A stretch of 64,000 nucleotides of DNA, taken from positions 103,984,915-104,048,914 of the forward strand of contig NC_034410.1 in assembly GCF_002078875.1 (NCBI RefSeq). The letters run 5' to 3'. Below, piece after piece: positions 61,637 to 64,000 of the stretch. This DNA comes from Numida meleagris. Lineage: Eukaryota > Chordata > Aves > Galliformes > Numididae. Under the pieces are notes generated by a model. That model saw only the letters and a list, made by a program, of their open reading frames with translations, searched no databases and was not told the DNA's origin. Made by a program: the position numbers and the translations under genes. The first letter of the stretch is position 1. Each line of letters starts with the position of its first letter.

Positions 61637-62185
61637 GTCTCTTCAGAAGTAATGCCTTCTATTTTATTATGTTGCTCCACAAAGTCAGAGGCAGATGGTG
61701 GTGGTATGGCAGTAGAGGTTGAGCTTTCCCACTAATATTCAGTTACATTTTGTTGCTGTGTGGCCAATGGCAGTGGAGGGGCAGTCTGACAGAATGGCAT
61801 CTGACATGGAAGTACATATGAAGCAAAGATGTGTCACTGAATTCTTCCATGTGGGAAAAAATTGGACCATTGACATTCATCAACGCTTGCTGAATATTTA
61901 TGGGGACCAAACAGTGGGTGTGAGCACAGTGAAGCGGTGAATGTTGCATTTTAGCAGTGGTGACAGCATTGTGAAAGACAAGCCACCTTCTGGATGGCTA
62001 TGCAAGTTCTTATGAGCACAGAATGCACACTCTTTCTCTTAGCTGGTAAAAATGCATAGCTAATGGTTATGACTATGCTGAAAAACAGTGTTTTGTAGCT
62101 TAGAATTTTCTCTATCCAATAGTATTATTTGTAGCTCTTGTGTAGCTTCAATGGAGAAAAATGAGGCATTACTTTCAAAGTGATA
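61637..62185 (+). mobile_element. Galluhop-type non-autonomous mariner, both ends present
   Basis: The left terminal repeat (CTTCAGAAGTAATGCCTTCTATT, from about 61641) and the right terminal repeat (GAGGCATTACTTTCAAAG, about 62163-62180) are inverted. At about 550 bp it is well below the usual 1.3 kb of mariners. The interior joins the 5' transposase region (through about 62015) directly to the 3' end (from AAAATGCATAGCTAATGG, about 62047), so the catalytic DDD core is deleted. The copy at 7947-8499 has the same joint, so both descend from one deletion derivative that spread in trans. Confidence 0.9.
61794..62005 (+). pseudogene. Mariner transposase N-terminal helix-turn-helix remnant
   Basis: The frame reads HMKQRCVTEFFHVGKNWTIDIHQRLLNIYGDQTVGVSTVKR, then a stop at 61938-61940. 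It resumes in the same frame as MLHFSSGDSIVKDKPPSGW. This is the N-terminal DNA-binding (paired-like helix-turn-helix) part of a mariner transposase, which recognises the terminal repeats. The stop TGA stands where family members have Trp (TGG) in the KRW or RRW motif, so a single base change broke the frame. The catalytic DDD domain is absent through the internal deletion. Confidence 0.85.
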
Positions 62186-63219
62186 GATTCCAACCATTCA
62201 ATTGCAAATGTTGATAGAAACGCATTGGTTTTAATTTAATTTACTTGTAGAATAGCTGAGTTAGCACCTACAATATAAGAAAACTGCAGTTTCCTTTTCT
62301 ATCTCAGCATTATGAAACTACTTCTGCTTTCAGTTTTACTAAAGAGAAAAATGAAATGTTGTCTGTTGGTTTAAGTTGTATTGGATACCTGATTCTTTTC
62401 ACACCAGTATTGGCTGAAATATTATAGTTCACACCAGTGGAAAAGGAGGAAGGCACCTTTACGTACAACCTGGAGTTAAACTAAAACTAACATTTACAAA
62501 CTTGTTTCGGAAACTGTATATCTGACAGCTTATAGTCTAAACCAGTGTTTAGTGCACTGTGATCATGGGTTAAAATTAATACAAACACATAAATGCAGTT
62601 TCTTAGGAATCAACTTCAACAAAAGTTAATCCTGATATTTGTTGCATTTTTAAAACAAATAGAAGTAAATAGTAATAGATTAAAAAAAAATTTCAAATGA
62701 TGGGACCAAATACAATGTTTCTTAAAGTCTAATGTTCTGTTAGCAAAAAAAATTGCACAATCTGAAACAATGATGTAATTAGAAATTCAGTGAGCTTAAT
62801 GATGCTTTTTCTATGCAGACATTCTACTTTCTGCTGCTTCGGAGTTTGAAAAGAGTACAAATATGTTTCATCTTTATATTACTGACTTGCTTGTTTTAAG
62901 GATTGCGGTTTTTCTTAGACTTTCAACATTAAATATCTATCCTGAGTGTTATAAAAGAGAGAAATTTTGGCTTTCACCTTTCTATTTTCAGATTTTATAT
63001 GAGCTGTGTTTGTATATATTATCCTGAACTTTCAACTGGGACCATCATACCAGACACTGAAGAAAATTAACTCTTTCCTATTTGAAACCAGGATAATATA
63101 TTTACATATGTGTTAGGATATATATATTTTATGTGCTGTATTGTATTAATACTAGGACAAAGCATTTCTGAGCTTTCTTAGCAAAATCTAAGTTTCCTAA
63201 TCAGAATGTCAATGCACCT
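62186..63219. other. Unique AT-rich non-coding DNA
   Basis: No gene, RNA or transposon could be supported. Confidence 0.5.
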
Positions 63220-63782
63220 ACCATAGAATGGCTAGGATGGAAGGGGTTCTCAAAAATTATCTGTTGTGGGCAGGGCTGCCACACACCAGATCAGGCTGCT
63301 CAGGGATGCAGCCAACCTCGCCTTCAATGTCTCCAGGGATGTGGCATCCACAGCTTCTCTGGACAGCCTGTGCCAGTGCCTTACTACCTTCTAAATAGAA
63401 AAAAAAAAATTGTCTTTCTAACACTTAATTTAAATCTCTCCTCTTAATTTAAAACCATTCCCCCTTGTCCTGTCACTCACTAGCTGTGTAAAAAGTTGGT
63501 TTCTCTCCTGATTATAAACTCTCTTCAAGTACTGGTGTGCCACAATAAGGTCTCCCTTGAGCCTTCTTCAATCTGAGCAAGCCTGAACCTCTCAACCTTT
63601 CTTCAGAGGAGTGGTGCTTTGGCCCTCTGATCAACTCTGTGGCCCTCTTCTGGACCTGCTAGAACAGCTCCACACCCTTTCTGTACTGGGGGCCCCAGAC
63701 CTAGACACATTACTTCAGATGGGTCCTCATGAGGGCAAAGCAGAGGATGACAATCACCCCCCTCTCCCTGCTGCCCACCCCT
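63220..63782 (-). mobile_element. CR1 LINE, minus strand, about 560 bp
   Basis: It begins ACCATAGAATGGCTAGGATGGAAGGG (complement of the 3' end) and runs inward through GGCTGCTCAGGGATGCAGCCAACCTCGCC, ACTTAATTTAAATCTCTCCTC, CTTCAAGTACTGGTGTGCCAC and CTGTACTGGGGGCCCCAGA. The complement of the last part corresponds to the QxW-PQY and LEQ-QRR region of ORF2 seen in other copies. Stops and indels break the frame. The 69-codon plus-strand frame (63611-63820) is antisense to it and not a gene. Confidence 0.9.
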
Positions 63783-64000
63783 CTTTTGACATTATTTGCT
63801 CTTTGCTTTTTCATGTATGAATCAAGTAAAAGACAGCATCAGGCCCTTTATCTAGTTGTCTCGGGTAGCTAAGGCCTTTAGGAGATAGTTAGTTCCTTCT
63901 TCAGTGAATTATCTCATGAAGATAACTTGAATAAGCGCCATCTCAAAGGACCCATTCTTCTCAAGACATTTCATAAACTACAGAAAGAGGAAATATTTAA
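63783..64000. other. Unique DNA to the window end
   Basis: About 218 bp with no recognisable feature. Confidence 0.5.

Overview
The window looks like bird nuclear DNA. It carries many 5'-truncated CR1 LINE copies with the avian (ATTCTATG)n-type 3' tail, short mariner copies of the Galluhop type known from chicken, and avian endogenous-retrovirus (ERV) LTR fragments. A galliform is the best guess, but no single diagnostic locus fixes the species. The DNA is AT-rich. I found no convincing protein-coding exon, tRNA, rRNA or other host gene. Open frames longer than about 60 codons are either parts of transposable elements or chance frames in AT-rich DNA. The window therefore reads as a gene desert or a large intron.

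Layout. 1-6854 is unique AT-rich DNA. 6855-8499 holds two Galluhop remnants in opposite orientation, the second with an internal 78-bp tandem duplication. 8510-13370 is mostly unique. 13378-14347 is a head-to-head pair of CR1 copies. 14350-19725 is unique, with a G-quadruplex motif and a candidate conserved element. 19727-20198 is a CR1. 21909-22403 is a solo ERV LTR. 24950-25376 is an old CR1. 25586-25615 is a five-unit interstitial telomeric repeat. 31075-32134 is a second head-to-head CR1 pair with a third CR1 nested inside. 32757-33148 and 35590-36497 are further CR1 copies; the latter is the longest and keeps reverse-transcriptase motifs. 38296-39020 is a second ERV LTR family on the minus strand. 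39021-51370 is a long unique stretch with a GGAA/GGGA microsatellite at 46.3 kb. 51372-52632 holds minus-strand CR1 fragments. 59865-62185 is a cluster of two LTR pieces and two Galluhop pieces. 63220-63782 is a minus-strand CR1.

The most unusual object is at 54055-54649. It is a solo LTR flanked by an exact 6-bp target-site duplication (ATTAAT). Its 3' part contains six exact 18-nt copies of a primer-binding site that matches tRNA-Phe. Successive copies are separated by variants of the LTR's own terminal sequence ending in TTTCA. Because the target-site duplication lies outside the array, the primer-site array was integrated as part of the LTR. This suggests an LTR whose U5 grew by taking in primer-binding sites during reverse transcription.

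Nothing here forms a working gene set. All transposon and retroviral pieces are truncated, deleted or carry stops, and they are inferred to be inactive fossils. Element boundaries were judged by eye and should be read as within about 10-20 bp unless tied to a stated motif.
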